Positions 7,172 to 15,013 of a stretch of DNA of 46,620 bases are shown here, one piece after another. The notes beneath the pieces were generated by a model. The model made no database searches. It was not told the origin of the DNA and saw only the letters and a program-made list of their open reading frames with translations. Source of the stretch: Caldilineaceae bacterium bin34 (GTDB lineage Bacteria; Chloroflexota; Anaerolineae; Caldilineales; Caldilineaceae); the NCBI GenBank assembly GCA_002238555.1, contig MPMO01000038.1, positions 1-46,620 of the forward strand. Direction: 5' to 3'. Each line of letters starts with the position of its first letter. Positions within the stretch are counted from its first letter, which is position 1. The translations under genes and the position numbers were made by a program.

Positions 7172-8179
7172 ATGTTTCGAGTTGCAATCAACGGTTTTGG
7201 TCGCATTGGCCGACAAGTCACCAAAGCCATCCTCGACACCTACCCTGAAGACCTGCAGGTTGTGGCCATCAACGACCTGGGCGATGTCGGTGCCTTTGCC
7301 CACCTGTTCAAGTACGACACCAACTACGGCCGGTACGACGGCGAGGTGGAATACCAGGACGGCTCCCTGGTCATCAACGGCAACAGCATCACGCTGTGCA
7401 ACGAGCGCAACCCGGCGGATCTGCCGTGGAAGGACCTGGGAATCGACGTGGTCGTCGAGAGCACGGGCGTGTTTACCGACCGCGACAAGGCCGAACTGCA
7501 CTTGGCCGCCGGTGCCCGCAAGGTCATCATCAGTGCTCCCGCCAAGGGTGAGGATCTGACCGTGTGCCTGGGAGTCAACGAAGATGTCTACGACGCTGCC
7601 AGCCACCACGTCCTGAGCAACGCCAGCTGCACGACCAACTGCCTGGCACCGGCCGCCAAGGTGGTGAGCGACACGTTTGGCATCAAGATGGGCCTCATGA
7701 CCACCGTCCATGCCTACACGGGTGACCAGCACATCCTGGACCTGTTCCACTCCGACATGAGGAGGGCCCGGGCCGCGGCCATGAGCATCATTCCGACGAC
7801 CACCGGTGCCGCCAAGGCGGTCTCGCTGGTGGTTCCGGAGTTGCAGGGCAAGTTTGACGGCATGGCCATGCGCGTGCCTACCTCCACCGTGAGCGTGGTC
7901 GACTTCGTGGCCGAGACGGAACGCCCGGGCACCACCGAGGAACTCCTGGCTGCATTCGACGAGGCGGCCGCGGGTCCCATGAAGGGCATCCTGGCCGTCA
8001 ACCGCGATCCCCTGGTCAGCATCGACTTCAAGGGCGATGCCCACAGCAGCACGATTGACGCCGAGTTCACCGCCTTCTACGGGAACCTGGTGAAGGTCGT
8101 GACCTGGTACGACAACGAGTGGGCCTACAGCAAACGCATAGCCGATCTCGTCGACTTCCTGCGCCTGCAGGGTGACTGA
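7172..8179 (+). CDS. gapA: Glyceraldehyde-3-phosphate dehydrogenase, type I
   Basis: A 335-residue GAPDH, full length for the family. It oxidises glyceraldehyde-3-phosphate to 1,3-bisphosphoglycerate with NAD(P). The Rossmann turn is NGFGRIGR at residues 7-14. Cys153 in [12 protein letters not shown] is the nucleophile and His180 in [10 protein letters not shown] the base. The end, [16 protein letters not shown], is typical. ATG at 7172 follows AGGAGCAGGA; an upstream in-frame start at 7109 gives a non-homologous leader. It is the first gene of a glycolytic run. Confidence 0.98.
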   Translation: MFRVAINGFGRIGRQVTKAILDTYPEDLQVVAINDLGDVGAFAHLFKYDTNYGRYDGEVEYQDGSLVINGNSITLCNERNPADLPWKDLGIDVVVESTGVFTDRDKAELHLAAGARKVIISAPAKGEDLTVCLGVNEDVYDAASHHVLSNASCTTNCLAPAAKVVSDTFGIKMGLMTTVHAYTGDQHILDLFHSDMRRARAAAMSIIPTTTGAAKAVSLVVPELQGKFDGMAMRVPTSTVSVVDFVAETERPGTTEELLAAFDEAAAGPMKGILAVNRDPLVSIDFKGDAHSSTIDAEFTAFYGNLVKVVTWYDNEWAYSKRIADLVDFLRLQGD

Positions 8180-8232
8180 GTCGCATACGATCCCATTTGG
8201 GTAACGGGACCGGCAAGCCCAACCGAATCGGC

Positions 8233-9399
8233 GTGGCCTTCAAAACGGTACGCGACATCGACTGGTCGGGCCGGCAAGCCCTGGTGAGGGTCGATTTCAA
8301 TGTGCCCCTCGATCGCGAGGGTGCCATTACCGATGATTCGCGCATCCTGGCATCAGTCCCCACCATCCGGTACCTGTTGGACCGCGGTGCTTCGGTCTGC
8401 CTGATGAGCCACTTGGGCCGGCCGCGGTCCAAGGAAGATGCGCAGTTCACCCTCGCGCCCGTGGCGGATCGCCTGGGTCGGATCCTTGGCTGCGAGATTC
8501 CGCTGATCAAGGACCTGTCCGCGCCGCCGGCCATGCCGAGCCCGGGGGCGGTGACGCTGCTGGAAAATACGCGATTTGAACCCGGCGAGACCGGAAACGA
8601 TCCCGCCTTCGCCCAAGTTCTGAGCCAATTCGGCGACGTTTATGTAAATGATGCATTTGGCAGTTTGCACAGGGCCCACGCCTCCACGGAGGGTGTCGGG
8701 CATCTGCTTCCCGCCGTGGCCGGCCTGCTCGTGGAAACCGAGCTGCACTGGCTGTCTCCCCTGCTTGACAACCCGCAGCGACCGGCGCTCGCCATCATGG
8801 GCGGCGCCAAGATCAGCGACAAGGTCGGCGTCATCCGCAACCTGCTCCGGCACATGGACGACGTGCTGGTGGGAGGCGGCATGGCCAACACGTTCCTCGC
8901 GGCACAGGGCCGCGCCACAGGCAAGAGCCTGGTTCAGGCCGAAGCCCTGGAAACGGCCCGGAGTCTGCTCGTCGATTTCGACGACCGCCTCCACTTACCG
9001 GTTGATCTGGTGGTCGCCAAGGAGCTCGACAGTGCCGCGGAGCGCAAGACCGTGCCTGCGGATGGCATCGAAGAAGACTGGATGGCGCTGGACATAGGAC
9101 CCGCCACGGTGGCCCACTATGTAAACCGCCTGGCGCCGGCGCGTACCGTTTTCTGGAACGGCCCGATGGGGGTTTGCGAAGTCAAGCCGTTCGACCAAGG
9201 CACCAATGCCCTCGCCGAAATTCTGGGCGGTTTGCCCGACGCCAGATCCGTTGTGGGTGGCGGTGACGGCGTGGCCGCCATCCGCCAGGCAGGCATGGAA
9301 GATGCCATCGGCCATCTTTCCACCGGAGGCGGAGCCTGCCTGGAATACCTGGCCGGAACCGAGTTGCCCGGCCTGACCGTTCTGACGAGGTCCGGGTGA
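8233..9399 (+). CDS. pgk: Phosphoglycerate kinase
   Basis: A 388-residue kinase that moves the acyl-phosphate of 1,3-bisphosphoglycerate to ADP. Substrate-binding RVDFNVPL is at 19-26, SHLGRP follows, then [47 protein letters not shown] and the nucleotide-loop [13 protein letters not shown] at 8233 gives [13 protein letters not shown], the expected N-terminus. A TTG at 8197 would add 12 residues without homology; neither start has a good SD. It lies 53 bases after gapA, and its TGA lies three bases before the next ATG. Confidence 0.96.
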   Translation: MAFKTVRDIDWSGRQALVRVDFNVPLDREGAITDDSRILASVPTIRYLLDRGASVCLMSHLGRPRSKEDAQFTLAPVADRLGRILGCEIPLIKDLSAPPAMPSPGAVTLLENTRFEPGETGNDPAFAQVLSQFGDVYVNDAFGSLHRAHASTEGVGHLLPAVAGLLVETELHWLSPLLDNPQRPALAIMGGAKISDKVGVIRNLLRHMDDVLVGGGMANTFLAAQGRATGKSLVQAEALETARSLLVDFDDRLHLPVDLVVAKELDSAAERKTVPADGIEEDWMALDIGPATVAHYVNRLAPARTVFWNGPMGVCEVKPFDQGTNALAEILGGLPDARSVVGGGDGVAAIRQAGMEDAIGHLSTGGGACLEYLAGTELPGLTVLTRSG

Positions 9400-9401
9400 C
9401 C

Positions 9402-9761
9402 ATGGGGTTCTTGAGCAAACTGCGCGGCTGGCTCGGGGGCGGGGGCGGCTCCGGCCGCTTCCTGGAAATCTACGCCCTGAACTTCCGATGCCAGGAACCG
9501 CTGTCCACCCGTATCGACATGTACAACGACCTGAGCCCGGTGGACGAAGGATCCGGTGTCAAGGGAGCCGAGTACTATGTCAGGAAGGTGATTTCGACCT
9601 CCGGCGACCAAAGGTGCTTCGACTCCTGTGAAATCCAGGTCTGGCTGAACAGCCGCCGACAGGAAGTCAACAGGGAGATCGCGGGCGGCAAGTTCCTGTC
9701 CGCCGAAGAGTACGCGGAAGCCCAAGCCGACTTCCAGCGGCGCATCCGGAACATCGACTGA
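9402..9761 (+). CDS. Small conserved protein in the glycolytic operon, unknown function
   Basis: 119 residues starting MGFLSKLRGWLGGGGGSG, then a compact domain with LEIYALNFRCQEPLSTRIDMYNDLSPVDEG, AEYYVRKVIS, CFDSCEIQVWLNSRRQEV and SAEEYAEAQ. I recall small proteins of this pattern (a Gly-rich N-terminus, an RCxxC zinc-type pair, an NDLS motif, a YxxRK strand and EEY at the end) mainly from Chloroflexota. Here one Cys of the pair has changed (RCQEPLS). The ATG at 9402 has GAGG upstream; a GTG at 9396 overlaps the pgk stop. No function is known to me. Confidence 0.75.
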   Translation: MGFLSKLRGWLGGGGGSGRFLEIYALNFRCQEPLSTRIDMYNDLSPVDEGSGVKGAEYYVRKVISTSGDQRCFDSCEIQVWLNSRRQEVNREIAGGKFLSAEEYAEAQADFQRRIRNID

Positions 9762-9963
9762 TTCAATCGTCCGGGTGCCTGTCGGCTGTTCCGAACCACG
9801 CCGGATAGTGGGACCTGGGATGAAAACCCTGGCAACTTTCCCAACAACGTTGAGATGTGCGCCGACTGTCAGGCCGCGTGCGGTCACATGCCCTGGTACC
9901 GCCCGGTCCCACAGGTGTGCCGGTATCCCAACCTGAGATCAACATCCTGAGAGGCAATGCCCC

Positions 9964-10728
9964 ATGTCTAGAGTTCCCATCATGGCCGGCAACTGGAAGA
10001 TGAACCTGGGACCGACGGATGCCGCGGTCCTGGCCCGGGCCATCGTGCAGGAAACCGGTCAGGTGACCACCGTGGAACAGATCCTTTGCCCACCATTCGT
10101 GTCGCTGCCCGCGGTCAACGATGCCGTACGTGGCAGTGCTCTCCGCGTAGGCGCACAGAACGCCCATGCGGAGCCTGGCGGAGCCTTTACCGGGGAAGTC
10201 AGCGCGCCCATGCTGACGGGACTGGCCGACTATGTAATCCTGGGCCACAGCGAGCGCCGCCAGTTTTGCCACGAAACCGACGGCGAGGTGAACGCGAAGC
10301 TCCATGCCGTACTTGAAGCCGGATTGGTGCCAATCGTCTGCGTTGGGGAAAGTCTTGCGGAAAATCAGGCCGACCAAACCCGGGCGGTGGTAACCCGGCA
10401 AGTGCAGGGCGCTCTGGCCAATGTAACCGGTGCGGATGCCGGGCGGCTGGTGATTGCCTACGAGCCGGTCTGGGCCATCGGCTCCGGCCTGGCCGCGACA
10501 CCCGAGGTGGCCGAGGAGGTTTGCGGTGAAATCATCCGCATTCTGCTGGCGGACCTTTACGACGGGACCGTTGCCGAAACCACCCGGATTCTGTACGGGG
10601 GCAGCACCAGCCCGGGCAACATCGTCTCGTACATGGAGTCGCCGGACATCGACGGGGCCTTGATTGGCGGTTCCGCACTGAAGAGCGATACGTACACTGC
10701 GATGGTGAGACTAACCGCCGGCGGCTGA
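9964..10728 (+). CDS. tpiA: Triosephosphate isomerase
   Basis: A 254-residue TIM barrel interconverting dihydroxyacetone phosphate and glyceraldehyde-3-phosphate. Catalytic Lys12 is in AGNWKMNL, His95 in LGHSERRQ, and Glu167 in AYEPVWAIG. The phosphate loop YGGSTSPGN and the end ALIGGSALK are typical. The ATG at 9964 follows GAGAGGCAATGCCCC. A 202-bp gap separates it from the preceding small gene, so an internal promoter is possible, but none is obvious. Confidence 0.97.
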   Translation: MSRVPIMAGNWKMNLGPTDAAVLARAIVQETGQVTTVEQILCPPFVSLPAVNDAVRGSALRVGAQNAHAEPGGAFTGEVSAPMLTGLADYVILGHSERRQFCHETDGEVNAKLHAVLEAGLVPIVCVGESLAENQADQTRAVVTRQVQGALANVTGADAGRLVIAYEPVWAIGSGLAATPEVAEEVCGEIIRILLADLYDGTVAETTRILYGGSTSPGNIVSYMESPDIDGALIGGSALKSDTYTAMVRLTAGG

Positions 10729-10754
10729 TACCGGACAGCAACACCGGCGGGTCC

Positions 10755-11534
10755 ATGAGCGTTCCGATAGGCCTGAACGAGAGTGTCCTGTACCTGAGCC
10801 TGTTGGGCTATTGCCTTTACGCGCTGGGTTGGACCAACCAGCGGACCCAAAGGGGACTGTATCGTTTCCTGCTGATGTTGACCGGCACCCAACAGGTGGC
10901 GGCCCTGATTCTCTTCCTCCTGTACCTGCCCGGGATCCTGCTGCACGAAGGCACCCATTGGCTGGCCGCCTGGCTGCTGCGGCTCAAGCCCAAGGCCTTT
11001 ACCGTCTGGCCCACGCTCCGCGGCAACACCCTGGAACTCGGCAGTGTCCAGATGACCGAAACCGACATCTGGAGGGACACCGCGGTGGGGCTGGCACCCC
11101 TGGTGGTCGGCAGCACGGCCATGGCCGTCATCGGAACGCAAATCCTGTACGCCACGGAGTTGGCCGAGTTGGCGTTGGGCCTGCGCTTCGGCCGGATTGT
11201 CGACTGGTTCCGCGAAATGCTGGCGGTTCAGGACAGCATGTTGTGGCTGTACCTCCTGTTTGCGTTCGGCAACGGCATGATGCCCAGTGTCAGCGACCGC
11301 CGTTCCCTGAGGTTGGTCGTCTTCTACTTCGGGATCGGGGTTCTGATGCTTGTGCTGGCGGATCTGTTGTCCCGCCAAGTATCCATCGACTGGCTCTTGG
11401 CCGCCCTGGCCAGCACCGCTGCCCCCAGCCGCATGTTGGTCAGCTGCCTCATGCTGGTCCTGCTGTTTGATTTCTGTCTGCTGGGCTTGTTGTCCGTGTA
11501 CGACCTGCTTCTGAGCGGCCGCCGGACACAGTAG
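10755..11534 (+). CDS. Polytopic membrane protein with HExxH motif (M50-like)
   Basis: A 259-residue inner-membrane protein with about six hydrophobic segments. A segment ending LPGILLHEGTHWLAAW places HEGTH at residues 64-68, inside the membrane as in site-2-type zinc proteases. A central soluble loop reads RLKPKAFTVWPTLRGN. GLAPLVVGSTAMAV could be the second conserved element. A clear NPDG-type third ligand is not seen, so proteolytic activity is uncertain. It starts 27 bases after tpiA and is probably co-transcribed, ending at the terminator at 11574-11598. Confidence 0.7.
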   Translation: MSVPIGLNESVLYLSLLGYCLYALGWTNQRTQRGLYRFLLMLTGTQQVAALILFLLYLPGILLHEGTHWLAAWLLRLKPKAFTVWPTLRGNTLELGSVQMTETDIWRDTAVGLAPLVVGSTAMAVIGTQILYATELAELALGLRFGRIVDWFREMLAVQDSMLWLYLLFAFGNGMMPSVSDRRSLRLVVFYFGIGVLMLVLADLLSRQVSIDWLLAALASTAAPSRMLVSCLMLVLLFDFCLLGLLSVYDLLLSGRRTQ

Positions 11535-11573
11535 GCAAGGCCCCGGCCTCTCTCATCAAAGTCCCCAAAGACG

Positions 11574-11598
11574 AAGGCCCGGTATTGCACCGGGCCTT
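11574..11598. terminator. Bidirectional terminator between convergent genes
   Basis: AAGGCCCGGT and ACCGGGCCTT form ten perfect pairs around the loop ATTGC. Plus-strand sequence continues TTTCC; minus-strand sequence continues TTCGTCTTTG. It lies between the membrane-protein gene and trxA, which converge, and could serve both. Confidence 0.75.
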
Positions 11599-11680
11599 TC
11601 CGTCGCTCAAGGCGGTACTTCAGTTGCCCGTGTGGGTCAAACTCCCTGACGGACTTCGGCCAACCGGCATGAAACGGCCG

Positions 11681-12007
11681 TCAACCCAGGTGCGGTGTGA
11701 TGGCGGCCATCAATGCTTCCTTGGGCTTGAAGCCCACAATCCGTTCCACAGGCTGTCCATCCTTGAACAGAATTAGGGTCGGAATACTGAAAACGCTGTG
11801 TGTCTGGGCCGTCTGCTGGTTCTGGTCCACGTCCAGCTTGCCGACCACGAGCTGCTGCTCGTACTCGACGGCAACCTCTTCCAGCACCGGCGCAATCATC
11901 TTGCAGGGGCCGCACCAGGGAGCCCAGAAATCCACCAGCACGGGCTTGTCCGACGCCAGGACGTCGGTGGCGAACTCGCCGTCACTCAGCACTACAGGTG
12001 TTCCCAT
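11681..12007 (-). CDS. trxA: Thioredoxin
   Basis: A 108-residue thioredoxin, the usual length, that reduces protein disulfides in the cytoplasm. The active site [14 protein letters not shown] puts the redox pair at Cys32 and Cys35. The cis-Pro is in [12 protein letters not shown] and the C-terminus is [16 protein letters not shown] at 12007 is preceded by GAGGAGAGGATC; an ORF extension to 12079 is not needed. It lies downstream of the reductase-sulfotransferase gene on the same strand, but 424 bp away with its own candidate -10 box. Confidence 0.97.
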   Translation of the reverse strand: MGTPVVLSDGEFATDVLASDKPVLVDFWAPWCGPCKMIAPVLEEVAVEYEQQLVVGKLDVDQNQQTAQTHSVFSIPTLILFKDGQPVERIVGFKPKEALMAAITPHLG

Positions 12008-12431
12008 GATCCTCTCCTCTTTTCCGCGTGAACAAGCCCGAAGTATACAGTCCCGCAGGGATACCGCCCGGGATTTCACGCAGTGGAATTGTTAGGGATG
12101 CGTTGGGGTTGGCATGCGCCCGGACAGAGCGCAACGCCTCCGCTTCCCATTTTGCCAACCATATCCATGCCCGATGGTTACCAGGTCCGGGCTCTGTGCG
12201 GCCCGGGCACTGACAGGGCCGGTGACCAAGCTCGGAAGCTTGATTTTGATGTCATGGGATCGACCGTCTGGCACCTGTCATTGGCGAGCAGAACGCCAAA
12301 CTTGGCAAATCACGGGATTCCGAACATCCTCCGAGGATGCCGTAATCCGTTCCATCACCGCGCAGGCAGTTGCAAGCTCCCTGGTTCCAAGTCGAGGCCT
12401 GCGGCCTGTCGAAACCCGAATCGCCGGGTGG
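12008..12431. other. Non-coding gap before trxA
   Basis: This 424-bp stretch has no open frame I believe. It holds the trxA leader, a small palindrome CATCCTCCGAGGATG (12325-12339), and near 12393-12412 a TCGAGGCC/GGCCTGTCGA hairpin. That hairpin resembles the repeat found at 14981-15013, so both may belong to a dispersed palindromic repeat family. Confidence 0.4.
12042..12047 (-). promoter_or_regulatory. Candidate -10 box for trxA
   Basis: TATACT on the minus strand, 35 bases before the trxA ATG. No recognisable -35 is found at the right spacing, so support is weak. Confidence 0.3.
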
Positions 12432-14936
12432 CTACAGTCGCGGTTGGTGAATGCCCCGGTGGGCAATGAAGTCGCGGTACCGTGCAAAGGCTTTGTCAAC
12501 ATCGTCGGGGGCCAGACCGTAGTCGGCCAGTTCATATCGGTGGCGTTGTTCGCTTCGGCGGCGCCTTGACTGTTGTATCAGCCAGTCGTCCATGGCCGCC
12601 ACGACCCGCGGCTCCAGGTTCCAATGGAAATGGTCATACACGATATCGGCCATGGCCAACGGGTCCTGGACCAGATCGTAATAGCTCAAGTCAAGCCACC
12701 GATGCTCCAGTTCAGGGTGCGCCATCCGGAAGTCCATGGCCCTGTCCAGCATGCCGGACATCAGGGCCAAATGTTCACGGCCTTGTTCATGGGCAGACAA
12801 CGGCTCCATGACAAGTGTGCGAACCCGTTCCACCAGACTGTTCCACGAGCCCATGAACTGCCTGGGAGCGCGGTGCGTCTGGATGAACAAGGCATCCGGG
12901 TATGTTTGAATGAGGGCATCCAATTCCATCAAATGAAACGGCATTTTCAGCAGCCACTGCCTTGCATGCCTCTGCTGCAACCGGTCGACATAGGCATGAC
13001 GCTGAAGGTTGCCGCGGTGGTGGTGACGATAGGGAAGGGACATGTCGACATCCCCCAGCCAACAGGCATAGGAGGGTACGTGGTACCGGACTACATTGGT
13101 CCAACTGTGAAACGACATCCTCAAGAACGCGATTTCCTCTTCCGGCTCGTTGGGGTCGATGTGATGCAGGTCCGAGAACAGCTTCACGAGCCCGGAGGCC
13201 TGGAGCGAGTCCTCCAAATACTGGACCCGGGGATCATCGGGAGTTCCCTCAATGCCGTCGCGTTCGGCACTCACCTCTGCGGCCTGCACGGTTTCAAAAG
13301 CCTGCAACACACGGAAACGCGGATCCCGGGACAACAATCGATGCAGCAACGTGGTTCCCGTGCGGTGCATGCCGACGATGAACACCGGTTGGACAATGTC
13401 CGTCTCCGCAATGCCTGGATGTTGGATCCGTTCTGCCGCCAGCCGGGCGTTGTTGCGCAGGGCGCGGCTCAGTTCCAGAACGACCCCGGTTCTGGCCGTC
13501 TCCGTGATTTGGGCGGCAGGTTCCTGCAATGCCCCCATCAGTTGATCCAACCCCGTTAGAAGCCAGTCGGGAAATGCTTCGTCGTGCGTTGTTTCCAGCC
13601 GCTGGGCGTAGCGCTCGCCCTGTGCCAGCAGGCAGTCGAAGTCCAGACGACTTTCCGGGCGCGGGTGCGGCCATTCGGCAGGATGGCTTCTCACCCAGTC
13701 ATCGGCTCGTCGGAGCAGGGTTAGGAGGCCGGGCCATTTGATGGGACTGGGACAATCCTCACGCATGGCTCGGTCGCAGATGGGCGGCGAGTCATTTGGT
13801 TCGCGTTGACGGAACCAATAAGGTTCAAAGTGGTCGAACAGTGGCCAAAGTCCGTGGAGCGGCGAACTTGCGCCTTTGGCGAGGCACAGCCGCTTGAAGG
13901 CGGCATAGGAGACTTCGCGGTGGTAGAACCCGAAGTCCTCAGGTTCAAGTTCACCGTACAGCAGGCTTGGATTGCAGCAATGATAGATGGTGTATTGCCG
14001 ACGAGGATTCAGGGAGATGTCGGCGATCACCTTGCTGTGCACGTCGGCCGGTTCCATGTTCCATTCGAAAACCGTGCCGCGTGGCCGAGCCTCAACATCC
14101 GCCATGGCCGCAAACAGGCGTGCCATGACATTGTCCGCATTGGCAAACCCGGTCGTGGATGTGGCCGTCTGGGGCAATCTGAAAATGGCAAGCGGCAGTC
14201 CGGCGCGCTGCGCAATCAACAGGATTTGTTCAGCAGTCAGCTTGGTCCACGGATACCCGCTAAGGCCCAACGGGAACACTCGCTTCATAATGTCCGGGTC
14301 GGGCTGCATGTGGGTTTCGATGCGACTGTCCCGAAACTCCTTCGCAAACCCGCAAAAATACTGGGGAAACACTCCCAGGGTGGATATGAAGAACAGATGC
14401 TTGAACCGCAGGCTCAGACACAGGTCGAGCACCGATTGCAGACCTTCAACATTTGTTGTGCGCACGTTGGCATAGGACGCGGCAAGGGCCACATCCGCGG
14501 CCACGTGGTAGACGGCGCCGATCTGCCGGCAGAGTCCGGCGAAATCGGAAGGTGCCAGTCCAAATCGGTTCTCGGCCAAATTTCCCACCCACACCCGGAG
14601 CCGGGTCTCAAAGCTTTCGTCCCAAATTCCTGCCTGCTGCATGGCTCCGCGCACGCGTTCGAGGCCGTGGTCGGCATTGGCGGCCCGAACCAGACAGTGC
14701 ACCACTCTGGACTTGTCCTGCTGAAGCAGATCCCGCAACAGAAACCGCCCGACAAATCCCGTGGCACCGGTTAGGAACACCTCCCTGAAGTCCGGTGCCG
14801 CCGCCGGGGGTGCCAACTCCTCTTCGCTGACCCTGTTGCGAATGAAACGGCGCATCGCCAGAATGTCCTTTTCACATGCAGGCGGCATTGTGCCGGCCAA
14901 CGGTGCCACCGGAACGGCAGTATGGGACGACGGCAT
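12432..14936 (-). CDS. Fused thioester reductase and PAPS sulfotransferase
   Basis: An 834-residue two-domain protein. Residues 52 to about 380 are an NAD(P)-dependent thioester-reductase/Male-sterility domain: LTGATGFVGRFLL at 55-67, HVAADVAL, FISTLGVF with Ser185, and YPWTK (228-232) as the SDR Tyr/Lys pair. Residues about 515-834 are a Sulfotransfer_3-type domain with PAPS loop FIVGMHRTGTTLLHRLL at 519-535 and a WLLKMPFHLM segment. It has no carrier domain. Reductive release from the PKS ACP would give an aldehyde or alcohol, and the second domain could sulfate the hydroxyl (inference from fusion and adjacency). ATG at 14936 follows GGGAGCAACCC. It lies 69 bp after the PKS stop. Confidence 0.9.
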   Translation of the reverse strand: MPSSHTAVPVAPLAGTMPPACEKDILAMRRFIRNRVSEEELAPPAAAPDFREVFLTGATGFVGRFLLRDLLQQDKSRVVHCLVRAANADHGLERVRGAMQQAGIWDESFETRLRVWVGNLAENRFGLAPSDFAGLCRQIGAVYHVAADVALAASYANVRTTNVEGLQSVLDLCLSLRFKHLFFISTLGVFPQYFCGFAKEFRDSRIETHMQPDPDIMKRVFPLGLSGYPWTKLTAEQILLIAQRAGLPLAIFRLPQTATSTTGFANADNVMARLFAAMADVEARPRGTVFEWNMEPADVHSKVIADISLNPRRQYTIYHCCNPSLLYGELEPEDFGFYHREVSYAAFKRLCLAKGASSPLHGLWPLFDHFEPYWFRQREPNDSPPICDRAMREDCPSPIKWPGLLTLLRRADDWVRSHPAEWPHPRPESRLDFDCLLAQGERYAQRLETTHDEAFPDWLLTGLDQLMGALQEPAAQITETARTGVVLELSRALRNNARLAAERIQHPGIAETDIVQPVFIVGMHRTGTTLLHRLLSRDPRFRVLQAFETVQAAEVSAERDGIEGTPDDPRVQYLEDSLQASGLVKLFSDLHHIDPNEPEEEIAFLRMSFHSWTNVVRYHVPSYACWLGDVDMSLPYRHHHRGNLQRHAYVDRLQQRHARQWLLKMPFHLMELDALIQTYPDALFIQTHRAPRQFMGSWNSLVERVRTLVMEPLSAHEQGREHLALMSGMLDRAMDFRMAHPELEHRWLDLSYYDLVQDPLAMADIVYDHFHWNLEPRVVAAMDDWLIQQSRRRRSEQRHRYELADYGLAPDDVDKAFARYRDFIAHRGIHQPRL

Positions 14937-14980
14937 GGGTTGCTCCCGGAAAAAACGGACGGATGGCTGAACCGGCGACC

Positions 14981-15013
14981 TGTCCCGAGCCTGTCGAGGC
15001 AGGCCTCAGGACA
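14981..15013. repeat. Palindromic element across the PKS stop codon
   Basis: TGTCC, GAG and CCTG pair with CAGG, CTC and GGACA around a TCGAGG loop, with small mismatches. The hairpin covers the PKS TGA and lies in the 69-bp gap before the next gene. The core (GAGCCTGTCGA with CAGG) resembles a dispersed palindromic repeat seen in many high-GC genomes, and a partial copy lies near 12400. It could stabilise the PKS mRNA 3' end or reduce read-through. Confidence 0.5.
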
